From a virus, in the IMG/VR virus record IMGVR_UViG_3300037189_000415, positions 1-55,125 of that record: a stretch of 55,125 bases of DNA. One strand, given 5' to 3'. Positions within the stretch are counted from its first letter, which is position 1; every line of letters begins with the position of its first letter. Shown piece by piece: positions 1-7,920 of the stretch. The notes under the pieces were generated by a model, which was not told the origin of the DNA, made no database searches, and was given only the letters and a program-made list of their open reading frames with translations. A program made the translations under genes and the position numbers.

Positions 1-288
1 AGTGTGTTTTGCCCCGCTGTAACTGATTTCAATCTCCCCTTCATACTGACCGGGGTCTACATTCAAAATACCGCCACTGAAGTTAAAGCTTACCTTTCCA
101 TTGACAGCATCAGTTTTGCTACAACTGATCGTGGATAACAGTGTAGTGCTACCCGCAGCGCGGAACTTCACCACAACCGTGGTAGTACCAGCCGACAAAT
201 CAATCGGTAGGTTAGTGTTCTCATCCGTCAGCGTGAGGTTGATCTCTGGCTTACTATCGTTCTGAACTAATCTTATAACGTCGCTCAT
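1..288 (-). CDS. BppU-N-like baseplate/fibre protein, partial (C-terminus off window)
   Basis: This is an open frame of 96 codons from an ATG at 288 that runs off position 1 without a stop. The start is supported by AGGAG about 6 bases upstream on the minus strand. The visible part begins MSDVIRLVQNDSKPEINLTL and continues as alternating beta strands, with a pattern of the type LTDENTNLPIDLS followed by VVVKFR. This resembles the N-terminal immunoglobulin-like domain of BppU-type baseplate upper proteins (DUF2479 type). It follows the two adaptor genes as the last visible gene of the leftward head operon, where a tail or fibre attachment protein would fit. The family call rests on pattern recognition only, and the full length is unknown. 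Confidence 0.55.
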   Translation of the reverse strand, partial: MSDVIRLVQNDSKPEINLTLTDENTNLPIDLSAGTTTVVVKFRAAGSTTLLSTISCSKTDAVNGKVSFNFSGGILNVDPGQYEGEIEISYSGAKHT

Positions 289-296
289 ATCTTCTC

Positions 297-950
297 CTAT
301 GCAAGAGGCCGCATCTGCACAGTCATCGACGCCCTAGCAACGCCCAAGTTAGCCTTAGCACGACGGGCTGCTGTTTTGTATGCAAATTGTTTGGCGTGAT
401 ACGTAGCAAGCTCTCGATCTGCCCATGACTTACCGGGTAGAACAAGAAGATGCTGCAACGCACCGTGGATAATTAGTTGTTCGCACTCATCAAACGGAGT
501 CTGATCCATCCCGCGTGAAGTTATGCTGGGCTTCAAGGCCACAAACATCTTCACATCGTATGTCTTAGTCGCATCAGGAACCGGAACCACAACAAAGTGG
601 TCAGGGTCAAGCTGCGACAAATTCCGTGGGTCAGACCGCTTTGCGGTTTCTGTCGAAGGCCAGTCGGGATACTGCGCGTGAACCTGCTCTTGGGTCAGTG
701 GAGTAATCTTCTCTCCATTAACTGTGGCGTGGATTACACCCACAATATCTGAGTTCTCAGGTGTCTCATACTCATATTCATAGACGCCGGGCGTCAATCG
801 AATAAGCGGCTGTTCGTACCGCCATACAAGAGTTTTCTCACAAACCTCGATTGCCGCGTCTCGAACATATTGCTCAATGGTTGGGCGGGGACACCCCGGC
901 ACACTTGGAGCCAATTTAGACTCGAGAGATAAAAAAGTTCGAGTAGCCAT
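297..950 (-). CDS. Putative head-tail adaptor / tail structural protein (217 aa)
   Basis: The 217-residue protein has no signal peptide or membrane segment. It has a helical N-terminal part, a central beta-rich part with repeated Tyr/Glu (around residues 50-60), a QYPDW motif near residue 94, and a helical C-terminus rich in Ala, Lys and Arg. It abuts the upstream 217-aa gene directly (TAA then ATG). Both proteins have the motif L(T/D)xxQxxxxYPDW near the same position, which suggests they are distant paralogs or two ring components of a connector. The position downstream of capsid genes fits an adaptor or tail-tube role such as gp11-like proteins of podoviruses. The role is inferred from context. 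Confidence 0.6.
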   Translation of the reverse strand: MATRTFLSLESKLAPSVPGCPRPTIEQYVRDAAIEVCEKTLVWRYEQPLIRLTPGVYEYEYETPENSDIVGVIHATVNGEKITPLTQEQVHAQYPDWPSTETAKRSDPRNLSQLDPDHFVVVPVPDATKTYDVKMFVALKPSITSRGMDQTPFDECEQLIIHGALQHLLVLPGKSWADRELATYHAKQFAYKTAARRAKANLGVARASMTVQMRPLA

Positions 951-1604
951 TTACACCACCTGACTTGTTGGTAGCCCGGCTTCCTCAGTATCCGTAACCG
1001 AACGGGCTTGGAAGTTGGTACTCAGCGCCTGCATGAAAGACTGTTGGAACAGTTGGGCGCGGTTTGAATTCACATGCTCGTTGTCAATAGATTCTGCGAG
1101 AAAGATCGTGCCGTCTACTACGACAGGAAAATACGCATCTGGCAACAAGGCTACAGTTTCCCCAGCAACATAGTTCTTTGGGGCTTGGGAATATTCAATA
1201 ATCAATACCTGCGAAGACGGAGCTTTTGGGTAGATAAAGAACCGGTTGTTATTGCGAACATGCCGCATCCAGTTTACACATGTACCGGGGTCATCATTTG
1301 CCCAATCAGGATATGTCTGGTCAAGAGTCAACCGATTAGTCTCTCTCACCGCTGCCCCATCCTTTACACGGAATACTTCCATGATACGGATGGAATCAGA
1401 GGGTGCAGTTTGTAGCACTTCTCCTGCGGTTGTAGTAAATTCCGCCACCTTAGCAAATAGGTCAGGACGCAACACTGCTATGCGTTTGAGCGCCTGATTC
1501 GCAAACCCAAGTAACTGGGCGTCCGAATAGCGTTGCAGTGCCACATTTGCATTGGTGTCCTGCAACATTTGGCGAACTTCAACGATAACAGTGTCGAGTA
1601 CCAT
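951..1604 (-). CDS. Phage adaptor protein (DUF6682-like, 217 aa)
   Basis: The N-terminal helix (VEVRQMLQD, then YSDAQLLGFANQALKRIAVLRPDLF, here split at about residues 10-25 and 27-50) is typical of phage adaptor proteins placed under the portal. The middle carries LTLDQTYPDW and a short beta region reading FFIYPKAP. The C-terminal helical part resembles head-tail connector proteins. The ATG overlaps the stop of the 75-aa gene by one base (TAATG), so translation is probably coupled. I recognise the DUF6682-type pattern but cannot run a search. The likely role is to connect portal and tail. Confidence 0.65.
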   Translation of the reverse strand: MVLDTVIVEVRQMLQDTNANVALQRYSDAQLLGFANQALKRIAVLRPDLFAKVAEFTTTAGEVLQTAPSDSIRIMEVFRVKDGAAVRETNRLTLDQTYPDWANDDPGTCVNWMRHVRNNNRFFIYPKAPSSQVLIIEYSQAPKNYVAGETVALLPDAYFPVVVDGTIFLAESIDNEHVNSNRAQLFQQSFMQALSTNFQARSVTDTEEAGLPTSQVV

Positions 1605-1831
1605 TACAGACCCCTAGATGCTTCGATGTTAAGTTCTTCGTTTACAACTTCTGGTTCCTCTGGGATTTCATCGGTCTCTAAGGCCAAGCCAGATTTTCGA
1701 CCCTTTTGTTTCTTTGGAATAAACTTCTCGGGGAAGGCTTCTTCCTCAGTCACTTCTACGCATGATGGATTCTCCGCAAGGACTTCATGCCATTCATAGA
1801 TAAAACCATTCTTGTCTTTTAAGTATCGCAT
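1604..1831 (-). CDS. Small acidic hypothetical protein (75 aa)
   Basis: It starts MRYLKDKNGFIYEWHEVLAE, has a short basic stretch KKQKGRK near residue 40, and ends in an acidic tail (EIPEEPEVVNEE). It is translationally coupled on both sides: its ATG overlaps the stop of the 51-aa gene (TAATG), and its own stop overlaps the next ATG in the same way. Proteins with the opening pattern Y-L-K-D-x-x-G-F-I-Y-x-W occur among phage head-module genes, but no function is known to me. A small structural or assembly role is possible. Confidence 0.6.
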   Translation of the reverse strand: MRYLKDKNGFIYEWHEVLAENPSCVEVTEEEAFPEKFIPKKQKGRKSGLALETDEIPEEPEVVNEELNIEASRGL

Positions 1832-1986
1832 TACTTGCTCCTTTTAGCCGCATTCATATTATCGACCAAGTTGGGGTATTTACGCCCAGCTTTTTTAGCC
1901 GCCGCTTTTGCCTTTGCTTTCTGCTCAGGCGTTAAAGGTTTCGATTTACCGATTCCCTTAGGTCTTGGTTTGTCCCAGACTTCCAT
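1831..1986 (-). CDS. Small basic hypothetical protein (51 aa)
   Basis: This short gene reads MEVWDKPRPKGIGKSKPLTP, then an Ala/Lys-rich stretch, then GRKYPNLVDNMNAAKRSK. It is very basic and probably helical in the middle. The ATG lies two bases after the TGA of the upstream DUF6321-like gene, with GGAAG about 8 bases upstream. Its stop overlaps the next ATG (TAATG). Proteins of the pattern KPRPKGxGKxKxLxPxQKxKAKxxAxxAGRxYPNLVDNxxA are common near phage head genes. Binding of nucleic acid or of an acidic partner such as its 75-aa neighbour is a guess. Confidence 0.7.
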   Translation of the reverse strand: MEVWDKPRPKGIGKSKPLTPEQKAKAKAAAKKAGRKYPNLVDNMNAAKRSK

Positions 1987-1987
1987 A

Positions 1988-2242
1988 TCAGCACTTCCAC
2001 GCCCGAAGGCTTTTGTTGATCCGGCTATTTGGATCGTTTGCTGTTTTCTTTGAAGTTAATTTCTTCTTCATCCCCTCCATCCTTGCGCAAAACGAATCTT
2101 TGCGGGAGCCGCCCTCAGGCTGCGGGGGTTTCAGTCCGGGTTTACCCGGATTGGCTTTGTTATACGCGGCACGACCCTTAGCATTTAGCCCGCCATCAGG
2201 GTCTTTACCTTCTTTGCGCTGCCATGCTGGGGTCTTAGCCAT
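1988..2242 (-). CDS. DUF6321-like small virion-associated protein (84 aa)
   Basis: The protein opens with MAKTPAWQRKEGKDPDGGLN followed by AKGRAAYNKANPG and then a basic region with KDSFCARMEGMKKKL. The WQRxEGKxxxGGLNxKGRAxYN pattern is one I associate with DUF6321, a phage family of unknown function. The C-terminus is Lys/Arg-rich and ends LRAWKC. The gene is one base from the stop-start junction with the 92-aa structural gene upstream and two bases from the 51-aa gene. It probably binds nucleic acid or a head protein, and the role is unproven. Confidence 0.7.
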   Translation of the reverse strand: MAKTPAWQRKEGKDPDGGLNAKGRAAYNKANPGKPGLKPPQPEGGSRKDSFCARMEGMKKKLTSKKTANDPNSRINKSLRAWKC

Positions 2243-2243
2243 G

Positions 2244-2522
2244 CTACACCACCTGCAAGAATGTTGTGAGTTTTGCTGACGCAGGCAGTGTTACGTGAAT
2301 ATCGGTAGTGAATAAAATGCCATCATCGGGTATCGACAACCCAATAGGCTGTGTGCCAGTACCAATATTAAACTGCATCCTGATAGTGCCCGAAGCCCCG
2401 CCGTCGCGGAAAATAATGTCACCAGCAGTACCACCGCTGATAGCCTGATACCCACGTAGTTGACGCCGCCCAGTCGCTACAGTACCTGTTGCTTCCACAT
2501 GTACAGCCGTTACATTTGACAT
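2244..2522 (-). CDS. Putative small virion structural protein (92 aa)
   Basis: This is a compact beta-rich protein (MSNVTAVHVEATGTVATGRR, then alternating hydrophobic strands to LTTFLQVV). It has no cysteines and no membrane segment. It lies between the decoration-like protein and the DUF6321-like gene in the head operon, preceded by AGGAG six bases before the ATG. Its composition (Gly, Thr, Ile, Val) suggests a surface or cement protein of the capsid or tail. I do not recognise a named family. Confidence 0.55.
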   Translation of the reverse strand: MSNVTAVHVEATGTVATGRRQLRGYQAISGGTAGDIIFRDGGASGTIRMQFNIGTGTQPIGLSIPDDGILFTTDIHVTLPASAKLTTFLQVV

Positions 2523-2540
2523 ATTGTTCTCCTAAAAGGA

Positions 2541-2556
2541 GGGGGCCGAAGCCCCC
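2541..2556 (-). terminator. UUCG-loop hairpin after the decoration-like gene
   Basis: On the minus strand the bases form a 6-bp G/C stem, GGGGGC and GCCCCC, closed by a TTCG tetraloop. It lies between the 158-aa and 92-aa genes. A T-rich but interrupted stretch (TCCTTTT) follows, so it may be a weak terminator or an mRNA-stabilising or processing hairpin rather than a full stop. Confidence 0.5.
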
Positions 2557-2570
2557 ATCCTTACTTACTA

Positions 2571-3047
2571 TTAAGTGATGTCTGTCAACAATGCAAAGAT
2601 ACGCACAACAGCGGCGGCTGGTACAGCAGTACCAATCGTGATGTCGATAGTATCAGCAGCAGCGTACACCTTGCCACCACTCAAAGTGGGAGCAAATGCA
2701 CCAGACGACAACACAGGAACGCCACCGGAAAAACCAGTAGAGTTCGCTGAAGTAGCAGCCAAGTAACCAGCGGCGGCGGAGCCGTCACCGATTGCGATGG
2801 TACTAGTCACGCCAGCAGCAGTAGTTACCTGCATACCCACGTTGGTAACAAGCGTACCAGCGGGGATTTGCATGACTTCCAGAACGTCAGAAGCAGCCAG
2901 TGCAGTTGCACCAGCAGCCAAACGTGCAGCAATGATTGCTGGGAAGTCAAGGGTAATCTCCACGCGGCTAGTCTTGTTAAGAGCATCGCCAGCGGGGAGA
3001 GCTGCTGAGCCTTTACTAAAGCCCAGAGAGTCGGTATATGTAGCCAT
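2571..3047 (-). CDS. Putative capsid decoration/head structural protein (158 aa)
   Basis: The protein is Ala/Gly/Thr-rich and beta-rich, opening with MATYTDSLGFSKGSAALPAG. Patterns such as DVLEVMQIPAGTLV and DTIDITIGT are typical of small phage head proteins of this layout. It has no Cys, no membrane segment and no catalytic motif. It sits directly after the coat gene, separated by a terminator-like hairpin, as capsid decoration or fibre-head proteins usually do. AGGAG precedes the ATG. Uncoupling from the coat gene by hairpins on both sides suggests that expression level is set separately. Confidence 0.6.
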   Translation of the reverse strand: MATYTDSLGFSKGSAALPAGDALNKTSRVEITLDFPAIIAARLAAGATALAASDVLEVMQIPAGTLVTNVGMQVTTAAGVTSTIAIGDGSAAAGYLAATSANSTGFSGGVPVLSSGAFAPTLSGGKVYAAADTIDITIGTAVPAAAVVRIFALLTDIT

Positions 3048-3058
3048 TTGTTTCTCCT

Positions 3059-3091
3059 AAAAAAAGTTCAAACGGGAGCCGAAGCCCCCGA
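3059..3091 (-). terminator. Hairpin with T-run after the major capsid gene
   Basis: On the minus strand a 7-bp stem (CGGGGGC with GCTCCCG, one G-T pair) closes a TTCG loop at 3074-3091. It is followed by TTTGAAC and then a run of T (3059-3066). This looks like an intrinsic, perhaps partial, terminator placed just after the coat gene to lower expression of the genes that follow. Confidence 0.6.
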
Positions 3092-3094
3092 CCA

Positions 3095-4000
3095 TTACAG
3101 AGTGATAACCGCTTGAGACAAAGCCTCAGGCTTCACAACCTTGTAGCCATACACTTGCAGACCACGGATGATGTTACCGAACGTGGTTTCAGAGCGGATG
3201 GTTTCCATGTTGGTCATTTGCGAAGCAAATGTGAAGCCCATCTTGTGACCGCCGATCACGCTGAACTTGCTGCTAGACACGTTCAGATTGTGGCTCACAT
3301 AAATGGTAAAGCGGTCGATCATACCGAGACGACCATTACGCAGTGGAGTCATGCTGTCACCAGTCAACGAAGCATCCTTCAAGTCAGAACGCTTGATATA
3401 GCCAGCCATCTTAGCTGGGATAACCAAGAAACGGTCGCTTTCAGGTGCGTTTGCTTCGTCAAGAACAGTACCCATATCAACGATCAAGTCGATGACGTTG
3501 GTCTTAGTGACTGCAATAGGACTACCAGTTGTACCAAGGGCGAGGTTACCGGAGATACGACCAGCACTATTGCCTTTATTCAAAGCAGAAATGTCTGGCA
3601 GGATGTCGGTAAGAACACGCTGGTCGATCTTGATCTTCATCTTTTCAGATGCGTCTTTAGACCAAGTGTCCATCATGTTGATGTCTGACTGAACCTTGTC
3701 CACATCATCTTCGATACAGGCGAAGTACTCGCCCTTGTCGATGAGGAGTTGCAGCTTAGGCTTGTCAGGATTTTCAACTGACAGAGTTTGACCTTTGACA
3801 TAGGTCTTGATGGTGATCTCAGGGCTAGTACGGATGTTGACCGTATCGCCATGTGAGCGAATCTCGCCTTCGTAATCAGTGTTAGAAATAGCAGCCAACA
3901 CAGTTGCGTCGTAGAAATTCTCGATCAGTTTGCCCGACCAAATCTCGGGGATGAAATTGCCGCTGTAGTTAGGGCGGCCACCTACGGTAGGATAAGACAT
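3095..4000 (-). CDS. Major capsid protein (301 aa)
   Basis: The 301-residue protein starts MSYPTVGGRPNYSGNFIPEI and continues with WSGKLIENFYDATVLAAISN, a pattern typical of HK97-fold coat proteins of podoviruses (P22 or N4 gp56-like type). Later segments include GDTVNIRTSP, a long helix with DDVDKVQSDIN, and RFLVIPAKMAGYIKR. It follows the scaffold gene and precedes the decoration-like gene, which is the classical order. GGAG lies 8-9 bases before the ATG. The terminator-like hairpin just after the stop fits high expression. No delta domain or protease is visible. Confidence 0.88.
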   Translation of the reverse strand: MSYPTVGGRPNYSGNFIPEIWSGKLIENFYDATVLAAISNTDYEGEIRSHGDTVNIRTSPEITIKTYVKGQTLSVENPDKPKLQLLIDKGEYFACIEDDVDKVQSDINMMDTWSKDASEKMKIKIDQRVLTDILPDISALNKGNSAGRISGNLALGTTGSPIAVTKTNVIDLIVDMGTVLDEANAPESDRFLVIPAKMAGYIKRSDLKDASLTGDSMTPLRNGRLGMIDRFTIYVSHNLNVSSSKFSVIGGHKMGFTFASQMTNMETIRSETTFGNIIRGLQVYGYKVVKPEALSQAVITL

Positions 4001-4014
4001 GTTATATCTCCAAA

Positions 4015-5064
4015 TTAAGCGTTAGCAACAATGCGTCCATCTCGCTGTGCAGCAAAGATGTCGCGTTCGATGCGGTCACGCTCAGCCTCTCGTCCTTTGT
4101 ACTTACCCTGACGAACGTCGTTGAAGAACGACTTGATGTCTTCAGGAGAGTACTGACGAGAAGTTTGACCAGCAGGTGAGTTCGTGCCGCGTCCGCGACC
4201 CGGTGCTACTTGCCGTTCAAGTTCTGAGGCAGACCGATGGGGCTGAGCATTAGCAGTCGGTTGGTACTTACCAGTAGCTTTAGAGAACGTACTGAAGAAA
4301 GACGCTACACGCTCTACATCGAGATTTTGTTGTGCCTGTTCCAGATACACCTGACGGTTCATTCCTGACATCGGGTCTACATCTAGCAACCAAGACTGGA
4401 AATCAAGATCATTGTTGATCTGCTGCCAGTTGGGTACAAGGTTCGACAACGAATTCCAGAAACGATCCTCAGAACTAATTGCCTGTTGATGGGCAACTCG
4501 TTGTACTTGAGGAACAACTGTTGTGTTAAGGCTGGTTGCGATTTGATTGATTGCGTTTTCAAGCGCAGCAAGTTTGCCGATCATAGGAACAAGTTCCTCT
4601 CTCGACACTTTTCGCATCACATCCAGTGACTCACCATACTCCTCTTTTTCTCTATCAGAGACGAGGACAGGAGCCTGCATCTGATTGGGAGCCTGAGAAG
4701 CTGGGGCAGATAGAGTAGAAAGCAACTGCTCCATCTGGCTAACACGAGACTGCAATTCTCGGTTTGTAGAGTGTAAACGCGGTACTTCTGCGTTATACAT
4801 TCCCTGAAGGGTTCGCCACTTCTGAGCATAAGTCTCAGAGTTTGCATCGTCGGCGCTTTGCTCTGTACCCGACGACGGCGCAGCATTTTCAGTAACAGTG
4901 CTGTTGGCGGTAGGCGCTTCATTCTCAGCAGGCGTCCCAGCGTCGGGGGAAGGGTCATTAGACGACGGCGTATTTTCCGCGCCCTCGGCTCCCTCGCTGT
5001 TGAGTTGCTTGTAGAGTTCCTGAACGGCCTCAGTCTGTTTACGAATTTGCTCTGGTAATGCCAT
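4015..5064 (-). CDS. Capsid scaffolding protein (349 aa)
   Basis: The N-terminal 80 residues are highly acidic and low-complexity (Glu, Asn, Pro, Ser, Asp, Ala), followed by a long coiled-coil-like helical middle (TLQGMYNAEVPRLHSTNREL and on). The C-terminus is basic, with KSFFNDVRQGKYKGREAERD, and would bind the coat protein. This architecture, the 349-aa length and the position between portal and coat genes are all typical of podovirus scaffolds. AGCGTAC precedes the ATG, so the ribosome binding site is weak. No protease motif is seen. Confidence 0.82.
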   Translation of the reverse strand: MALPEQIRKQTEAVQELYKQLNSEGAEGAENTPSSNDPSPDAGTPAENEAPTANSTVTENAAPSSGTEQSADDANSETYAQKWRTLQGMYNAEVPRLHSTNRELQSRVSQMEQLLSTLSAPASQAPNQMQAPVLVSDREKEEYGESLDVMRKVSREELVPMIGKLAALENAINQIATSLNTTVVPQVQRVAHQQAISSEDRFWNSLSNLVPNWQQINNDLDFQSWLLDVDPMSGMNRQVYLEQAQQNLDVERVASFFSTFSKATGKYQPTANAQPHRSASELERQVAPGRGRGTNSPAGQTSRQYSPEDIKSFFNDVRQGKYKGREAERDRIERDIFAAQRDGRIVANA

Positions 5065-5075
5065 GATGTACGCTC

Positions 5076-5327
5076 CTATCGGTGTGCGTTAAAAGAAGAT
5101 TGGGGCGAGGAGGATTCCTTTGCCGCCAAGTCAGGGGCGTCTTTGACGAGTCTGTACAACTCGCCCAATACCTGACACCGCCCCTGTAGAGGTGCAGGAT
5201 TGTTCACTGCCATAGGCAGTTGTTCTAGTTCATGCTGACGCCAGTCTCTCAGCCAGTCCAATACCTCAGGGTACGACCTAGCCGTGACGGCGAGAGCTTT
5301 GATAACCTTTGGGTCAGGGCGAATCAT
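5076..5327 (-). CDS. Small hypothetical protein between portal and scaffold (83 aa)
   Basis: It reads MIRPDPKVIKALAVTARSYP then EVLDWLRDWRQHELEQLP and ends in a Ser-rich tail. Residues 1-50 are helical and the rest may be flexible. Its ATG overlaps the end of the portal gene by four bases (ATGA type), so it is coupled to portal translation. Similar small helical proteins between portal and scaffold occur in other podoviruses, but the function is unknown. Confidence 0.6.
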   Translation of the reverse strand: MIRPDPKVIKALAVTARSYPEVLDWLRDWRQHELEQLPMAVNNPAPLQGRCQVLGELYRLVKDAPDLAAKESSSPQSSFNAHR

Positions 5328-7375
5328 GCAGCAGCCCCCGACTCTCTATTCATAACCGTGTTCCCTTCCATGCCGCCTTTAGGCGAACCATCAGGTTGCG
5401 TAGGGGTAGGAGGTGCAGACTTAGCTTGCGACATAGCAAGGCGAGCCTGCGTACGAGATTCAAAATTTTTCTTTTCTTTGGATGGGATAACCTCATCCAC
5501 TGGCATTTGCAGTCCCTTAGCCACTTCACGCAATACTGCTGCGCGACCGTCTTTACCCATGATCTCCATGTCGATCTGGTTGGCAGTAGCAGTCAGGAAC
5601 TCAATGCGGCGAACATTCATCTGCTCTTTGTTAGCAAGGTTAATTGCTCCACGCGGCATGATGTCGAGGTCGCCCTTGATGGACTCGTCCTCGTCATATC
5701 GCATGTTGTACACATACTGGCGTTCTACGATTGGCTTAGTAACATCCGCGTCAATGTGCATCACCACCTGACGTATGCCCTTACCAGCCGACCCCATCAG
5801 CATGGACAAACCAGACGATGTGCGACCTGCACCTTGTACATTGAGGTCACCGTATAGATATGCGGGAATACCGGAGTGATCGTCAGCCAGTCGGCTGAAC
5901 TTCTCATAAACACCCATCAATGTGTTGGCGTTGTCTTCAGGCTGGGAGAAACGTACTGCTGGTGCGCTTGACCCAGCCGGGTCGTTCATTACTTGCCAAA
6001 TCTTCCACGGAGAGATTTGAGTAATGTCTTCGTTTGCTGGGAGACGTTCGAGATTAACTTCGACTTGAGGGCCACTAGCGATGCCCATGTTGTTGACAAG
6101 TGCTCGTGCAGCCGCGTTACATACGTTCTGCAAATCTTCAATAATCTCTGGTATTCCTTTACCCCAGAACGCACCGGGGCACTTGATAAAAGATGTTTTA
6201 GCATAAGGTTTCTCTCCTAATGGATCATAATTTAGGACAGCCTTGATGACGTAGTTACCTACAACCCATACGTTTGCATCGTATTCTTTTGCTGCGTCAG
6301 GAACTTCATCCTCGGTCATCCCCCACTCCTGCAACATCTTGCCGGAGACTTTGCCCCAAAACTCAAGGGCATCAAAGATTTCAGTCGGGCGCATCTCAGT
6401 GTGGTACTTGCGCTCCTCTTGTTCTTTGATAAGTTCAACGTCTTGGTTGATCCAAGACTGACCATTACCTATATCAAGTACTTTACGGATAGCATCATCG
6501 TCATACCCCGGCACACCAATCAGGTCTGCCAAATCCATACGGGTCAGGGGGTGGTGCTCAAAGATATACCCTTCGTGGATATTAGAGATACCCGGCTCAG
6601 GGAAAATGCGGAACGGATCAACGCGCTCATACTCTGGCGCAATACGATCAACAGGCAGCGCAGTAGTACGTCCCTGTTCATCCTTACCCCAGCCCAACGC
6701 ACGTTGGCGACGAACAACTGGGCCTTTGATAAACGCAGATGGGAACGTAACTAGATCGGTGATGAAGTCGTTAAACGCTTCAGCCCAACCACCTTGTGCA
6801 AACTGGTCACTGATGCGGTGCTTCATACGATCAGCACGGTTCTGTGCTTCTTGCAGAATACGGAAACGAAAATCTTGCGAGATCATCTCACGCAGTTCAG
6901 CCATCTCCTGCTGCATCGGTGCGCGGTCTTGCGCCTCGATAATCTTCATGACCTGATCGTAGAAAATCTTTTCTACCTCAGCCTGCTGTGCAGGTTGCAA
7001 ATCAGGGATAGGTGTAGGCTGGGCATCCCATGGGGGAGTACCTGTGTCGAGAAGAATATCCCGTAGCCAAGACTCCGCTGCGCGGCACTTGACCTCGGTA
7101 ATCATCATGAATACTTCAGACCCGCCTTGCTTGCGGATCGCAGTCATCTTGTCTGCTTCATACTCGCCGTTACGCTGGCGCATAGCTTTGAGCATCTTCT
7201 GCTCGATTGGTTTCTTAGAGATACGTGCTGCATCCCAACACTGACGCAAGTAGTCGGTAATGCCGAGAATGAAGGGCGTATTCTGGCGTTCAGCCAGTTC
7301 TCTTTCGAGTTGCTCCTTCTCAGCTTTTACAAGCTGATCGTTACTCACCACGCGTAGTATTGAAAGGCCAGCCAT
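5324..7375 (-). CDS. Portal (head-tail connector) protein (683 aa)
   Basis: The protein is long, helical in the N-terminal third, and contains the run ITDYLRQCWDAARISKKPIE. Its pattern of segments resembles podovirus portal proteins: MMITEVKCRAAESWLRDIL, PDLQPAQQAEVEKIFYDQVM, and a wing region with GVYEKFSRLADDHSGIPAYL. The C-terminus (EVIPSKEKKNFESRTQARLA) is basic and helical, then Pro/Gly-rich. It lies between the 133-aa protein and the scaffold, downstream of the terminase, which is the expected order. It forms the dodecameric ring for DNA packaging. The first ATG at 7375 is used because it lies one base after the preceding gene's stop. Confidence 0.85.
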   Translation of the reverse strand: MAGLSILRVVSNDQLVKAEKEQLERELAERQNTPFILGITDYLRQCWDAARISKKPIEQKMLKAMRQRNGEYEADKMTAIRKQGGSEVFMMITEVKCRAAESWLRDILLDTGTPPWDAQPTPIPDLQPAQQAEVEKIFYDQVMKIIEAQDRAPMQQEMAELREMISQDFRFRILQEAQNRADRMKHRISDQFAQGGWAEAFNDFITDLVTFPSAFIKGPVVRRQRALGWGKDEQGRTTALPVDRIAPEYERVDPFRIFPEPGISNIHEGYIFEHHPLTRMDLADLIGVPGYDDDAIRKVLDIGNGQSWINQDVELIKEQEERKYHTEMRPTEIFDALEFWGKVSGKMLQEWGMTEDEVPDAAKEYDANVWVVGNYVIKAVLNYDPLGEKPYAKTSFIKCPGAFWGKGIPEIIEDLQNVCNAAARALVNNMGIASGPQVEVNLERLPANEDITQISPWKIWQVMNDPAGSSAPAVRFSQPEDNANTLMGVYEKFSRLADDHSGIPAYLYGDLNVQGAGRTSSGLSMLMGSAGKGIRQVVMHIDADVTKPIVERQYVYNMRYDEDESIKGDLDIMPRGAINLANKEQMNVRRIEFLTATANQIDMEIMGKDGRAAVLREVAKGLQMPVDEVIPSKEKKNFESRTQARLAMSQAKSAPPTPTQPDGSPKGGMEGNTVMNRESGAAA

Positions 7376-7376
7376 A

Positions 7377-7778
7377 TTAGAATTCTTTCCTGTACTTGAA
7401 CATTATGCGCTTCTCACCCATTTTACCGGGCTGCTTATCAAGTTCCATACCAATAGTCGTGTCACCCTTACGATAACTAACATCGGCTCCAGTAACATTA
7501 AATTCTTTACGTGATCCTTCTCTGTATCCACCACCGGATACACCAACGGTAAGGTCACGATTCTTGTCGATAGGTAGATTGACACCCATGCGACCGCCAT
7601 ATCCATACGAAGTGCTTTTACGTCCACTACCACTAGCAGAAACGTCAACATTCTTGAGGACATCTTCTTCGTCAGGAACGCGACCACCGTCCTTATAGCC
7701 TTTGGCTTGGGACTGGTATGGTTTGCCCATCTTCGGGTTGTCCGAATAGCAAGTTGATGGTTTACCGTTTGACTTCAT
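7377..7778 (-). CDS. Hypothetical beta-rich protein with GYxxGGRV tag (133 aa)
   Basis: The N-terminus reads MKSNGKPSTCYSDNPKMGKP and contains GYKDGGRV at residues 27-34. The rest alternates charged and aromatic residues in a two-residue rhythm (for example DLTVGVSGGGYREGSRKEF), suggesting a small beta-barrel or beta-helix. The strong site AGGAGGA lies upstream of the ATG, and a promoter lies upstream of that. It is the first gene after the terminator that ends the terminase operon, so it may head a separately controlled head operon. The GYxxGG(K/R)V tag recurs in two small proteins near 48,700-48,950. Confidence 0.65.
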   Translation of the reverse strand: MKSNGKPSTCYSDNPKMGKPYQSQAKGYKDGGRVPDEEDVLKNVDVSASGSGRKSTSYGYGGRMGVNLPIDKNRDLTVGVSGGGYREGSRKEFNVTGADVSYRKGDTTIGMELDKQPGKMGEKRIMFKYRKEF

Positions 7779-7807
7779 CCGATCCTCCTACTACATATTG
7801 TAGTGTG

Positions 7808-7837
7808 GGTGTAGCAGGAAGTATATACCTATGTCAA
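7808..7837 (-). promoter_or_regulatory. Candidate sigma70 promoter for the portal-capsid operon
   Basis: The minus strand has TTGACA (7837-7832), an 18-base spacer ending in TGC, and TACACC (7813-7808). The -35 box matches consensus and the -10 is weak but preceded by TG. A short inverted repeat CTACA-TAT-TGTAG follows at 7791-7803, before the AGGAGGA site of the 133-aa gene, and could be an operator. The promoter lies directly downstream of the terminator. Confidence 0.45.
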
Positions 7838-7840
7838 CAG

Positions 7841-7874
7841 AAAAAAAACCCCCCGGATATTCTCGACGGGGGGT
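7841..7874 (-). terminator. Rho-independent terminator after the terminase gene
   Basis: On the minus strand a 7-bp stem (CGGGGGG pairing with CCCCCCG, loop 7856-7866) is followed directly by eight T (7848-7841). A second hairpin (CCGCTG/CAGCGG, 7878-7896) precedes it. It ends the terminase transcript. A promoter for the next gene begins just after it. Confidence 0.8.
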
Positions 7875-7920
7875 GAACCGCTGGAAGGGACAGCGGAGGT
7901 GAAGGAGAAATGAAAGACAA

